Shown here piece after piece: positions 23,615-29,719 of a DNA stretch of 32,734 bases. The notes under the pieces were generated by a model. The model was not told where the DNA came from, made no database searches, and saw only the letters and a list, made by a program, of their open reading frames with translations. The DNA comes from Patescibacteria group bacterium. Its GTDB lineage: Bacteria > Patescibacteriota > Minisyncoccia > Moranbacterales > SCTJ01. How positions within the stretch are numbered: the first letter of the stretch is position 1; each line of letters begins with the position of its first letter. Where the stretch lies: NCBI GenBank assembly GCA_004297805.1, contig SCTJ01000019.1, forward strand, positions 1 through 32,734, read 5' to 3'. The position numbers were made by a program, and so were the translations under genes.

Positions 23615-24742
23615 TTACTTTTTGCGAAAGTTCCAGCAGCCGATAGTCGTCACGCAGCCGTCAGTTTGTAATGATGCGTTGGTGAGGTTGACGGTCCTCC
23701 GTCCCAGGCAAGAATTGCACTTGCCTTCGGCGAAGTTGGCGCACTCATCACCGCACCTGCCGTGATACTTGCGGTTGCGGATGATCTGCATCTCCGACCG
23801 ATTCCACGCCTGCTCGAGACCAGTCTCGGTGACATGTCCGAGTTCGACACCCATCGCACCCACGCAAGGGTGGACAATGCCATACTGGTCGACGTAGAGG
23901 TGGTGGAAGCAGCGGTCGCAGGCCGGTCCGCCGACATAGGACTGGGTGGGCGTCCACTCGTTGCTGAACTCTTCGCGGTCGATCCGCTGAAGTTCAAAGA
24001 CCTTCTGCTTGTACTCCTCGTCGCCGAGTGACAAGCCGCAGGCGATACCCCGGCCGCGCTTCAGCACTGAGTCGCTGTCGAAGATCAGGTTGTTCCGGCG
24101 GCAGAATCGCAGGATGTTCGCCACATGATCGAGATTGGAGAGCTCGCCCTCTTCACTCGTCATGATGGAGGTCACGAGACCCAGGCGGGACTTGCGACCA
24201 AACATCGCCCGGCATTTGGCTTCATCCGCGAAGCCCTTCTCCATCAGGAGTTGGATTCGGGCATTGCGCTTGGTACCATAACCGTGGATGATGCGTCCGC
24301 GTTTCGGGTCGGAGACAAACCGATCCTGGAGCTCCGGGTCTAGCGTGTTGCATTTGACCAGGAGTTCTACCGGCAGATCGAAGAGTTCGTCTGCCAGCTC
24401 TTCAGTGATGAACTCGCTCGTGGTGAAGAGTGAAACGAAAATCTTGAGCTCGGCGCACTTGCGGATGATTCGCATGGTCAGGCGCTGGTTGACTGGAAGC
24501 AAAGGCTCACCTGCTCCAGGGATGCCAAACGAGGTAACGCCCAGGCGAGCGGCCTCTTCCAGCATCTTCTCAATGGTCTCCCAAGTCATCAGTTTTGCTT
24601 CCTCCAGCTTCTCTCCGGCACAGGCGAAGCAATAGCGACAGGCCAAGTTGCACCTGCCCGGAATCTCCATCCACAGTGACTGGAGCTTGCCGGTGATCTT
24701 GCGCAGCAGGCCGTCCTGGATTGCCCAACTGAACTTTTCCAT
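23615..24742 (-). CDS. Radical SAM protein with SPASM-like C-terminal Fe-S domain
   Basis: A 375-aa protein. The radical SAM cluster motif CNLACRYC (C31, C35, C38, plus C41) and a GAGEP motif (residues 76-80, the GGEP position) identify the SAM-cleaving barrel. The C-terminal part is cysteine-rich: C275, C278, C293, C330, C334, C342, C345, C363 and C369. This SPASM-like layout would hold one or two auxiliary 4Fe-4S clusters. Such enzymes usually modify peptides or proteins, but no precursor peptide is evident next to it. The SD (GGGAGG) is much stronger than in most neighbours, and the base composition looks GC-richer, hinting at transfer. It diverges from TrmB-type regulator 2 across a perfect inverted repeat. 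Confidence 0.88.
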   Translation of the reverse strand: MEKFSWAIQDGLLRKITGKLQSLWMEIPGRCNLACRYCFACAGEKLEEAKLMTWETIEKMLEEAARLGVTSFGIPGAGEPLLPVNQRLTMRIIRKCAELKIFVSLFTTSEFITEELADELFDLPVELLVKCNTLDPELQDRFVSDPKRGRIIHGYGTKRNARIQLLMEKGFADEAKCRAMFGRKSRLGLVTSIMTSEEGELSNLDHVANILRFCRRNNLIFDSDSVLKRGRGIACGLSLGDEEYKQKVFELQRIDREEFSNEWTPTQSYVGGPACDRCFHHLYVDQYGIVHPCVGAMGVELGHVTETGLEQAWNRSEMQIIRNRKYHGRCGDECANFAEGKCNSCLGRRTVNLTNASLQTDGCVTTIGCWNFRKK

Positions 24743-24802
24743 GATTTCCTCCCTGTATTTTCAAGTTGCGAGTTGCCATGACCCATTTCAAGGCAACGGA
24801 CA

Positions 24803-24830
24803 AGTCTAGCACTTTTAGAAAATATGTCAG
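24803..24830 (-). promoter_or_regulatory. Promoter of the radical SAM gene
   Basis: Minus-strand -35 CTGACA (24825-24830), 16-nt spacer, extended -10 TGC-TAGACT (hexamer 24803-24808). The leader would be about 53 nt and carries the strong SD. The inverted repeat at 24836 abuts the -35 on its upstream side. Confidence 0.6.
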
Positions 24831-24835
24831 AAATA

Positions 24836-24862
24836 ATGACTATGCATTTTGGGCATAGTCAT
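24836..24862. promoter_or_regulatory. Perfect inverted-repeat operator in the radical SAM/TrmB control region
   Basis: ATGACTATGC (24836-24845) and GCATAGTCAT (24853-24862) are perfect 10-bp arms with a 7-nt spacer. The arms contain GACTA / TAGTC, the same core as the candidate operator of TrmB-type regulator 1. Position between the two divergent promoters fits control by the adjacent regulator. Confidence 0.65.
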
Positions 24863-24865
24863 AAA

Positions 24866-24882
24866 TAGCTTATAATAAGCTA
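24866..24882. promoter_or_regulatory. Second palindrome with an embedded -10-like box
   Basis: TAGCTTATAATAAGCTA is a perfect palindrome with 8-bp arms around a central A, and contains TATAAT (24871-24876). With TTGGGC at 24849-24854 (16-nt spacer) it could be an upstream promoter of regulator 2, overlapping the operator's right arm. Confidence 0.45.
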
Positions 24883-24901
24883 AAATAGTGCATATCGTGA
24901 G

Positions 24902-24930
24902 TTGACATTAATGGCGACAAACAGTATCAT
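24902..24930 (+). promoter_or_regulatory. Promoter of TrmB-type regulator 2 (leaderless layout)
   Basis: Perfect -35 TTGACA (24902-24907), 17-nt spacer, -10 TATCAT (24925-24930). The ATG at 24937 follows after 6 nt. Confidence 0.7.
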
Positions 24931-24936
24931 AAGTGC

Positions 24937-25674
24937 ATGTTAGAGAAAGAACTCAAAAAGGCTGGCTTAACCGAGAATGAGGCTAAAACTTATTTGGCGG
25001 CCTTGGAGTTGGGCGAAACGACCATTAGTCGCATTGCCAAGAAGTCCGGAATCAAGCGAACCACGACCTATCTGGCTATTGATTTACTCAAAGAAAAAGG
25101 CCTGATTAGCGCTATTAAAAAGAAAGACAAAGCCTTTTTCTATGCTGAAGACCCCAGAAAAATCCTGGAGAATATCGAGGAAACCAAAAGGGAGGTGGAA
25201 AAGTCGATTCCGGAACTGTTGTCGCTGGCCAATTTGATCGATAAAAAGCCAAAAATCCGGTATTTCGAGGGGTTTGATGGGTTAAAAGAGGTGTATAAGG
25301 ATACTTTGAATACTCCTGGGCAGGAAATTTTACTCTGGGCCTCCGATGATCGAATCGACTATTTTGATGAAGAATTCGTGCTAGACTACTATGTGACCAA
25401 GAGGATGGCCAACAAAATTCATATGCGGGTTTTGGCGGTCGAGTCTGAGTTCATGAGCTATCAGCACTCTCTGGATCCGCAAAAACTGCGTCAGATGAGA
25501 CTAATTCAACCCGGACAGTGCATTTTTTCAGCCGAAATCAATCTTTATGGCAGTAACAAGATCGCCATTATCTCTCATCGCGAAAGCATCGGCCTTATTA
25601 TGGAAAGCCAAAAGATATTCGAAACTCTCAAGGGCATGTTCGAAGTTATGTGGGCAGGCTTGCCAGAACGCTAA
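24937..25674 (+). CDS. TrmB-type HTH transcriptional regulator (copy 2)
   Basis: A 245-aa paralogue of the regulator at 8021. The N-terminal winged helix (about residues 5-65) has SGIKRTTTYLAIDLLKEKG as recognition-helix region. A charged linker (about 75-100) and a C-terminal domain starting IRYFEGFDGLKEVYKDTL follow. Both copies share the LGLxENE/IEGKKAEVYL-type start and the RYF.G..G.KE.Y motif. It is probably translated from a leaderless mRNA. It diverges from the radical SAM gene across a perfect inverted repeat and is likely its regulator; the effector is unknown. The rpsO gene follows on the same strand. Confidence 0.86.
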   Translation: MLEKELKKAGLTENEAKTYLAALELGETTISRIAKKSGIKRTTTYLAIDLLKEKGLISAIKKKDKAFFYAEDPRKILENIEETKREVEKSIPELLSLANLIDKKPKIRYFEGFDGLKEVYKDTLNTPGQEILLWASDDRIDYFDEEFVLDYYVTKRMANKIHMRVLAVESEFMSYQHSLDPQKLRQMRLIQPGQCIFSAEINLYGSNKIAIISHRESIGLIMESQKIFETLKGMFEVMWAGLPER

Positions 25675-25692
25675 AAGTGTGTAATAATGGCA

Positions 25693-25758
25693 TATAATCA
25701 ATCAATAGCAAACATCAGTCTCGGCTCTAGGCCAGACGATAGTTTCGCCGAAAAATCC
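25693..25758 (+). promoter_or_regulatory. rpsO -10 box and leader hairpin
   Basis: TATAAT (25693-25698) lies 60 nt before the S15 ATG. The leader contains GTCT-C-GGC-TCTA-GGCC-AGAC (about 25717-25737), a hairpin with a 4-nt loop that ends about 22 nt before the ATG. No SD is visible. S15 mRNA leaders in other bacteria are bound by S15 itself; whether this one is, is inference. Confidence 0.4.
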
Positions 25759-26025
25759 ATGCTGACAAGCAAGCAGAAGGACAAAGTGACGAAAGAACTG
25801 AAGCGTCACGAGAAGGATTCCGGGTCACCGGAATATCAGATTGCGATGTTCACTGAGCGAATCAAGAAGCTCACCGGTCATCTCAAGAAGAATGCCAAAG
25901 ATTTCACTTCACGCCGCGGCCTACTCAAGATGGTTGCCAAGCGTCGGAAGCTCATGCAATATCTGGAAAAGAAAGACGAAAAGGGCTTCAAGAAAGTGAT
26001 CAAGAAGTTGGAATTGAAGGGTTAG
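25759..26025 (+). CDS. rpsO: 30S ribosomal protein S15
   Basis: S15 is an early 16S rRNA-binding protein of the 30S platform. From this ATG (MLTSKQKDKVTKEL) the protein is 88 aa, the family's normal size. It has the conserved GSPEYQIAMFTERIKKLTGHL and SRRGLLKMVAKRRKLMQYL blocks. A longer frame starting at 25687 would add 24 residues unlike S15 and would include the -10 box, so it is rejected. A strong terminator follows. Confidence 0.95.
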   Translation: MLTSKQKDKVTKELKRHEKDSGSPEYQIAMFTERIKKLTGHLKKNAKDFTSRRGLLKMVAKRRKLMQYLEKKDEKGFKKVIKKLELKG

Positions 26026-26030
26026 GATCT

Positions 26031-26067
26031 TGCGTGAGAGGCAGCGAAACTGCCTCTCGCATTTTTT
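26031..26067 (+). terminator. rpsO terminator
   Basis: A 14-bp-class stem around GAGAGGCAG / CTGCCTCTC with a 5-nt loop and TGCG / CGCA closure, followed by seven T. Confidence 0.92.
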
Positions 26068-26088
26068 TGTAAAGAGTAAAATTTTTTT

Positions 26089-26586
26089 ATGTCAAAGTTC
26101 AAAGAACAGCGAGTGGGAGTGTTGGTCGATGTGTCAAATCTTTATCACAGTGCGCGTGCGATCTATGGTCGCAAAGTTAATTTCCAGAATGTGTTGATTG
26201 ATGCAGTGGCCGGTCGCAAATTGGTGCGAGCGATTGCCTATGCTATCAAGACCACGGAAGGCTTGGAAGAAAAGTTTTTCGATGCTCTGGAAAAGAGCGG
26301 TTACGATTTGAAAACCAAAGATCTGCAAGTGTTCGCCGGTGGCCAGAAAAAGGGCGACTGGGATGTGGGCATCACAGTGGATGCCATCAAGATGTCCAAA
26401 AGTTTGGATGTGATTGTGTTGGTTTCCGGTGATGGTGACTATGTTCCCCTAGTGGAATATCTGCAAGCCACGACTGGTTGTCGCGTCGAAGTGATGGCCT
26501 TTCAAGAATCGACCAGTTCGAAATTGATTGAGCAGGCTGACGATTACACCAATCTTTCCTCAAGCAAGAAAAAGTTTCTGATCTAA
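26089..26586 (+). CDS. NYN-domain (LabA/DUF88-like) putative ribonuclease
   Basis: A 165-aa single-domain protein of the PIN-like NYN group. Acidic metal-binding positions appear in VLVDVSNLYHSA, KKGDWDVGITVDAI and VSGDGDYVPLVEYL. Family members are thought to cut RNA, often in RNA processing or turnover. No SD is present. TAAAAT ends 6 nt before the ATG, in a poly-T stretch after the rpsO terminator. That again suggests a leaderless mRNA, though the -35 is poor. A terminator follows. Confidence 0.88.
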   Translation: MSKFKEQRVGVLVDVSNLYHSARAIYGRKVNFQNVLIDAVAGRKLVRAIAYAIKTTEGLEEKFFDALEKSGYDLKTKDLQVFAGGQKKGDWDVGITVDAIKMSKSLDVIVLVSGDGDYVPLVEYLQATTGCRVEVMAFQESTSSKLIEQADDYTNLSSSKKKFLI

Positions 26587-26602
26587 ACTAAAAATACTTT
26601 TT

Positions 26603-26633
26603 AAAAAACCGCCCATACAATGGGCGGTTTTTT
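26603..26633. terminator. Bidirectional terminator after the NYN gene
   Basis: AAAAAACCGCCCA / TGGGCGGTTTTTT with a 5-nt loop. It also faces the convergent nuclease-like gene on the minus strand. Confidence 0.92.
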
Positions 26634-26666
26634 GTCAGCAGCTAGAACTGTATAAAATAATGGTAA

Positions 26667-27635
26667 TTATCTTTTACTTGCTGTTTTTTGCTTGCCTAGG
26701 TTGTATATTATAATTCTTATGTTTCGCTGGAGTGGATCGCTCGAAGTGTGTTGGTTTTTTACAAGCACAAGGGCTAAATCCGCGTTGCCTTTGAGGGCTG
26801 GCTTGTTAAACCATTCACATTTATAATTTAATACACAATAAAACCCATACGTAGAGCCTTTATTTCTCATGTATTTTGGTAGCTGATGTAGTAACCCATG
26901 CCCCAAATCTTTAGAGTGTGCATTTTTAAACTCTGCGCATATTTTGGAGATTCCCTTGTTCCTTATGTTTGCAACAAATATAAAGTCTAAAGTACCCACG
27001 CCGGTTTTATATTCAGGAATAATTTCGATCGAAGATAGCAATAACTGATCAGATAGTAGGCATTGAATAATAGGCTGCACCTCTGTTTCCTTTTTAGGCT
27101 TGCGATTAGCGATGGCGCTTCCACTGTATTGATAATTCCAAAATGGAGTTATTGCGCCATTGGTTTCATCAATCTTGGTTTGGATTGTTTGCAAACAACT
27201 GCATACTTTTTTCCGGAATGACTCCTCTGTATCATATTCTATGTTGGGGATCAGGTTTTCTCTCCGGGCCCAGTTGAGCAGCGAGGCGGGTGGGGCACAT
27301 GGGACAGTTTCCACTTCAGTCACCTTTGTTTTATCATCCTGAAGACAATATAGGACTAGTTTATCAAAAGTCCATATAACAAAAATTCCAAGCATGGCAG
27401 TATCCGTAAATTCGTCTAAGGTTAATATAGACACCGTACTGTTTCTCTGCAAAACCAAGCTGCTATTTTGGAAGCTCAGTGTGAAAATGAACGTCTCATC
27501 TGAAATTCTAAATACCAGACCGCCAGTAGATATAGCTGCTTTGCTGATTTTGAAGTGTAGGGTTCCGGCTGAGTTCAAAAAATCTTGCGCAGTCGCAAAT
27601 CCTTTGAAAGCTGGTGTTATTTCAAAGCTTGCCAT
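26667..27635 (-). CDS. Orphan PD-(D/E)XK-like nuclease-domain protein
   Basis: A 322-aa protein. The C-terminal third carries a PD-(D/E)XK-type core: an upstream Glu (E183 or E185), then VGTLDFIF with D217, then CAEFK with E235 and K237. A helix with QLPKYM (Q251, Y255) follows. The N-terminal ~110 residues look like beta strands only and may form a lectin-like sandwich (GIFVIWTFDKLVLY recalls LamG-type folds); this is weak. Codon use is AT-rich compared with the preceding genes. No restriction or defence partner is visible next to it. It is downstream of the O-antigen ligase gene on the same strand, 19 nt away. Candidate defence or DNA-repair nuclease; function not assigned. Confidence 0.6.
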   Translation of the reverse strand: MASFEITPAFKGFATAQDFLNSAGTLHFKISKAAISTGGLVFRISDETFIFTLSFQNSSLVLQRNSTVSILTLDEFTDTAMLGIFVIWTFDKLVLYCLQDDKTKVTEVETVPCAPPASLLNWARRENLIPNIEYDTEESFRKKVCSCLQTIQTKIDETNGAITPFWNYQYSGSAIANRKPKKETEVQPIIQCLLSDQLLLSSIEIIPEYKTGVGTLDFIFVANIRNKGISKICAEFKNAHSKDLGHGLLHQLPKYMRNKGSTYGFYCVLNYKCEWFNKPALKGNADLALVLVKNQHTSSDPLQRNIRIIIYNLGKQKTASKR

Positions 27636-27654
27636 GGTCTAGGAGATTTAAATA

Positions 27655-29337
27655 TTACAGTGATATAATATCACTACTTCTCAGCTTTTGTCCAGCAATT
27701 AGTCCGAATATCACCCAAAGCATCAGCTGTCCTTGTTGGATATCCCAGAGGTAATGATCGAAAAGCATGATGAATATGAAACCCAAGAGAATACCTTCAA
27801 AAAGTCTAACTGTTAAGCTTGTGCTAGCCGTTGCAATTGTTTTGGATTGTTCCATGCTTGCCCTGTGTATTGTTCCATCCGCCTTCGAATGTTCCACGCC
27901 TGCCCCGTATAATGTTCCACGTGGAACATTTGTATCGGGGTGGAACATTCTTCGGACGGACAGGCGTGGAACATTGAAGTCTGAGTGAAATAATCTGTAT
28001 AAGATATATATGAATAGAAATAGGCCGATGATTCCTAACTCGCTCCAAATCAGTAGAAATACATTGTGAACCGGTTGATATTGCCACGATTCTAGGTTTT
28101 GATACTCCGGGTAACTCCAAACCAAATTTCCATTACCAACTCCAAGTAAAGCGTGATCGGTAATTGTTCCACGTGAAACATTTGCATACAGTTGACGCTC
28201 TTCCAGGCTTTGGCTCTTAAAATTGACTATATTTGGGAAAATAGAAATTAAAGCGGAAACTATAAAGAATATTATTAGCAAGTTTCTAGATATATGTTTC
28301 ATTTTAATATCATATAATGTTCCGTTTGGCTTACTGGCTGGCGGGCGCTTACCCGGTATAATGTTCCACGTGGAACATTCGCATAGAGACGGAACATATA
28401 TGTATAGCAAGGCGATCAATAGTCCGAGTATGGCTGATTTCGAAAAAGTCAGGATTAGGGCAGTCAATTGCAAGCAAACAAGGGCCTTACCAAAATAGTC
28501 TACTTTTCCAGAATGTTCCACGCCTGCCCCGTATGATGTTCCACGCCTGCCTAGTATGATGTTCCACGTGGAACATTTGTACTGGGGTGGAACATTTGTA
28601 CTGGGGTGGAACATTTTTCTATATGACAAAGTTAAGATTATAGATAGTGCCAGGAAACCGCCTAATATATTGGGATGTGGGAAAAAGCCATAAGCCCGGA
28701 TCATCTTTTGCCCGTCCAGAATAACTTTGGCTACGCCCGAGATATCGGGTGAGATAATGCTTTCCCTGAGGAAGTTTAATCCAACCGAATTTTGAATAGC
28801 AAATTGCCAAATAGCAAGGACAGAGTTAATTACTCCTCCTAAGACGATAAGTTTGAAAGCGTCCTTTAATAATGTTCCACGTGGAACAATTCTATAAGTT
28901 ATGTAGATTGACAATAGATAAAGCTCCAATAGTTTGATGGAGTGGAAAATGGAAAGCGGTTTGTTTTCTGACCACCAAAATGATGAAAAAGACCATAGTA
29001 CGAAGATTAGGCCAACTGAAGCCAAAGGGTTGTGCAAGATAACCTGTGGATAGTGTTTTGTCCACAAGTTGTCCTTGTGTATAACATGGGGGTTATCTAT
29101 TGACAGTATGTAATATTTATTGCATAATATAAATAACCAGGAAAGGATGGTCAGAGCGGCGAAAATGTCGCTCAAATAAAGATAAATTCCGGAGTATTCA
29201 TTGAAACCACCGGCTATTGGGTAATTGATCAAGACCTTGCGGATACTGAAAGGCAAAGTGAGGAGGAGGCCAAAGAAAAAGAACAAGTCTAGGTTGTGGA
29301 AAAGTCTTTTTGCTTGTGTTTGCCAAAAAGTGTTCAT
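27655..29337 (-). CDS. O-antigen ligase/polymerase-like (Wzy_C) membrane protein
   Basis: A 560-aa multi-pass membrane protein. The C-terminal signature LGVGNGNLVWSYPEY, then VHNVFLLIWSELGIIGL, is the WaaL/Wzy motif of enzymes that join or polymerise polyisoprenyl-linked glycans outside the membrane. Extra hydrophilic stretches (three main ones, with VPRGT, CSTWNI or GVEHS words) are translations of the parS-like repeats within the gene and are absent from the usual family pattern. The start is ATG 29337: an extended -10 TGA-TATAAT ends 7 nt before it, and the upstream extension (13 codons) lies in the promoter. No SD. The gene is probably accessory; glycan substrate unknown. Confidence 0.85.
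   Translation of the reverse strand: MNTFWQTQAKRLFHNLDLFFFFGLLLTLPFSIRKVLINYPIAGGFNEYSGIYLYLSDIFAALTILSWLFILCNKYYILSIDNPHVIHKDNLWTKHYPQVILHNPLASVGLIFVLWSFSSFWWSENKPLSIFHSIKLLELYLLSIYITYRIVPRGTLLKDAFKLIVLGGVINSVLAIWQFAIQNSVGLNFLRESIISPDISGVAKVILDGQKMIRAYGFFPHPNILGGFLALSIILTLSYRKMFHPSTNVPPQYKCSTWNIILGRRGTSYGAGVEHSGKVDYFGKALVCLQLTALILTFSKSAILGLLIALLYIYVPSLCECSTWNIIPGKRPPASKPNGTLYDIKMKHISRNLLIIFFIVSALISIFPNIVNFKSQSLEERQLYANVSRGTITDHALLGVGNGNLVWSYPEYQNLESWQYQPVHNVFLLIWSELGIIGLFLFIYILYRLFHSDFNVPRLSVRRMFHPDTNVPRGTLYGAGVEHSKADGTIHRASMEQSKTIATASTSLTVRLFEGILLGFIFIMLFDHYLWDIQQGQLMLWVIFGLIAGQKLRSSDIISL
27660..27674. promoter_or_regulatory. Short palindrome at the end of the O-antigen ligase gene
   Basis: GTGATATAATATCAC is a perfect palindrome over the last codons of the ligase gene, 25 bp before the nuclease-like gene. 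It contains TATTAT on the minus strand and might carry a promoter or operator for that gene. Confidence 0.3.
27888..27975. repeat. parS-like palindromic repeat unit A
   Basis: Core TGTTCCACGTGGAACA at 27913-27928, a perfect 16-bp palindrome. Outer arms AATGTTCCACGCCTG (27888-27902) and CAGGCGTGGAACATT (27961-27975) are perfect 15-bp inverted copies around it. A further half site GTGGAACA lies at 27940-27947. Weaker TGTTCCA half sites precede at 27848 and 27871. Confidence 0.9.
28165..28180. repeat. parS-like site B
   Basis: TGTTCCACGTGAAACA, an exact match to the general bacterial parS consensus TGTTNCACGTGAAACA. It stands alone, without the CCCCGTAT-type flanks. Confidence 0.88.
28361..28376. 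repeat. parS-like site C
   Basis: TGTTCCACGTGGAACA, preceded by CCCGGTATAA and flanked by TGTTCCGT (28319-28326) and ACGGAACA (28389-28396), a smaller outer inverted pair. Confidence 0.9.
28512..28616. repeat. parS-like palindromic repeat unit D (expanded)
   Basis: Core TGTTCCACGTGGAACA at 28560-28575. Two left half sites (TGTTCCACG at 28514 and 28537, each followed by CCTGCC) and two right half sites (GTGGAACA at 28587 and 28606, each preceded by ACTGGG) flank it symmetrically. It looks like unit A with each flank duplicated. Confidence 0.88.
28873..28888. repeat. parS-like site E
   Basis: TGTTCCACGTGGAACA within the ligase gene, encoding VPRGT on the minus strand. No expanded flanks. Confidence 0.88.
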
Positions 29338-29416
29338 TGTCTGGATTATATCACCTTTTCTGGAAGCGCAAGACACCCGGCATAATTTTGATAATGAGAT
29401 TTTGTTAGTTTTGGAA

Positions 29417-29445
29417 TTGACCGGATCGCTACACTTGAGTATGAT
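29417..29445 (+). promoter_or_regulatory. Promoter of tRNA-Ala(GGC)
   Basis: -35 TTGACC (29417-29422), 17-nt spacer, -10 TATGAT (29440-29445), 29 bp before the mature tRNA start. Confidence 0.6.
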
Positions 29446-29474
29446 GAATTTATTGCTTAAGATGGTTTATTTTA

Positions 29475-29545
29475 GGGCCTATAGTAAAGCGGTATTACGC
29501 GTCCATGGCATGGATGAGTCCAGGGTTCGACTCCCTGTAGGTCCA
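29475..29545 (+). tRNA. tRNA-Ala (anticodon GGC)
   Basis: 71-nt cloverleaf. Acceptor GGGCCTA / TAGGTCC with the G3-U70 wobble pair that marks alanine, discriminator A. Anticodon stem CGTCC / GGATG (one G-U) with loop ATGGCAT, T-arm CAGGG-TTCGACT-CCCTG. The D-arm GTAAAGCGGTATTAC is unusual for tRNA-Ala but is shared with the second copy at 31135. CCA is not encoded. Confidence 0.92.
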
Positions 29546-29589
29546 CAAACATGTTTTTCTGAGTAATTTAATAGTTTTTAATAGCCACT

Positions 29590-29667
29590 ATGTATAAAAA
29601 GAAAAAGGTTGTGGCGCGGAAGCACCGCAAGAAGCAAGGCAAAACAGTCTCAACTCGACATCGATAG
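29590..29667 (+). CDS. 25-residue highly basic peptide
   Basis: The frame MYKKKKVVARKHRKKQGKTV plus STRHR has 14 Lys, Arg or His residues among 25. It lies between tRNA-Ala and a strong terminator that starts at its stop codon. It has no SD, like most genes here. Its composition recalls tiny ribosome-associated basic proteins (for example bTHX or the COX24/AURKAIP1-type peptides), but it is too short to assign. The immediate terminator, clean frame and transcript position make it a plausible gene. Confidence 0.6.
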   Translation: MYKKKKVVARKHRKKQGKTVSTRHR

Positions 29668-29697
29668 AAAAAAGTACGGCGCAAGCCGTACTTTTTT
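29668..29697. terminator. Terminator after the basic peptide gene
   Basis: AAAAAAGTACGGC / GCCGTACTTTTTT with a 4-nt loop. It also serves the minus-strand gene ending at 29720. Confidence 0.9.
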
Positions 29698-29719
29698 GTG
29701 AAGAGGTTCTGTTTGTAGA

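Noticed and set aside
24866-24882. Terminator reading of the TAGCTTATAATAAGCTA palindrome
   Set aside because: AT-rich, with no loop of normal size and no U-tract; better read as an operator or promoter element.
25687-25758. Extended S15 with 24 extra N-terminal residues
   Set aside because: The extension contains the -10 box and a leader hairpin; S15 is 88 aa from the next ATG, its normal size.
27888-28888. CRISPR array or insertion sequence reading of the repeats
   Set aside because: Spacing is uneven, repeats are palindromic 16-mers inside an intact reading frame, and no cas or transposase gene is present.
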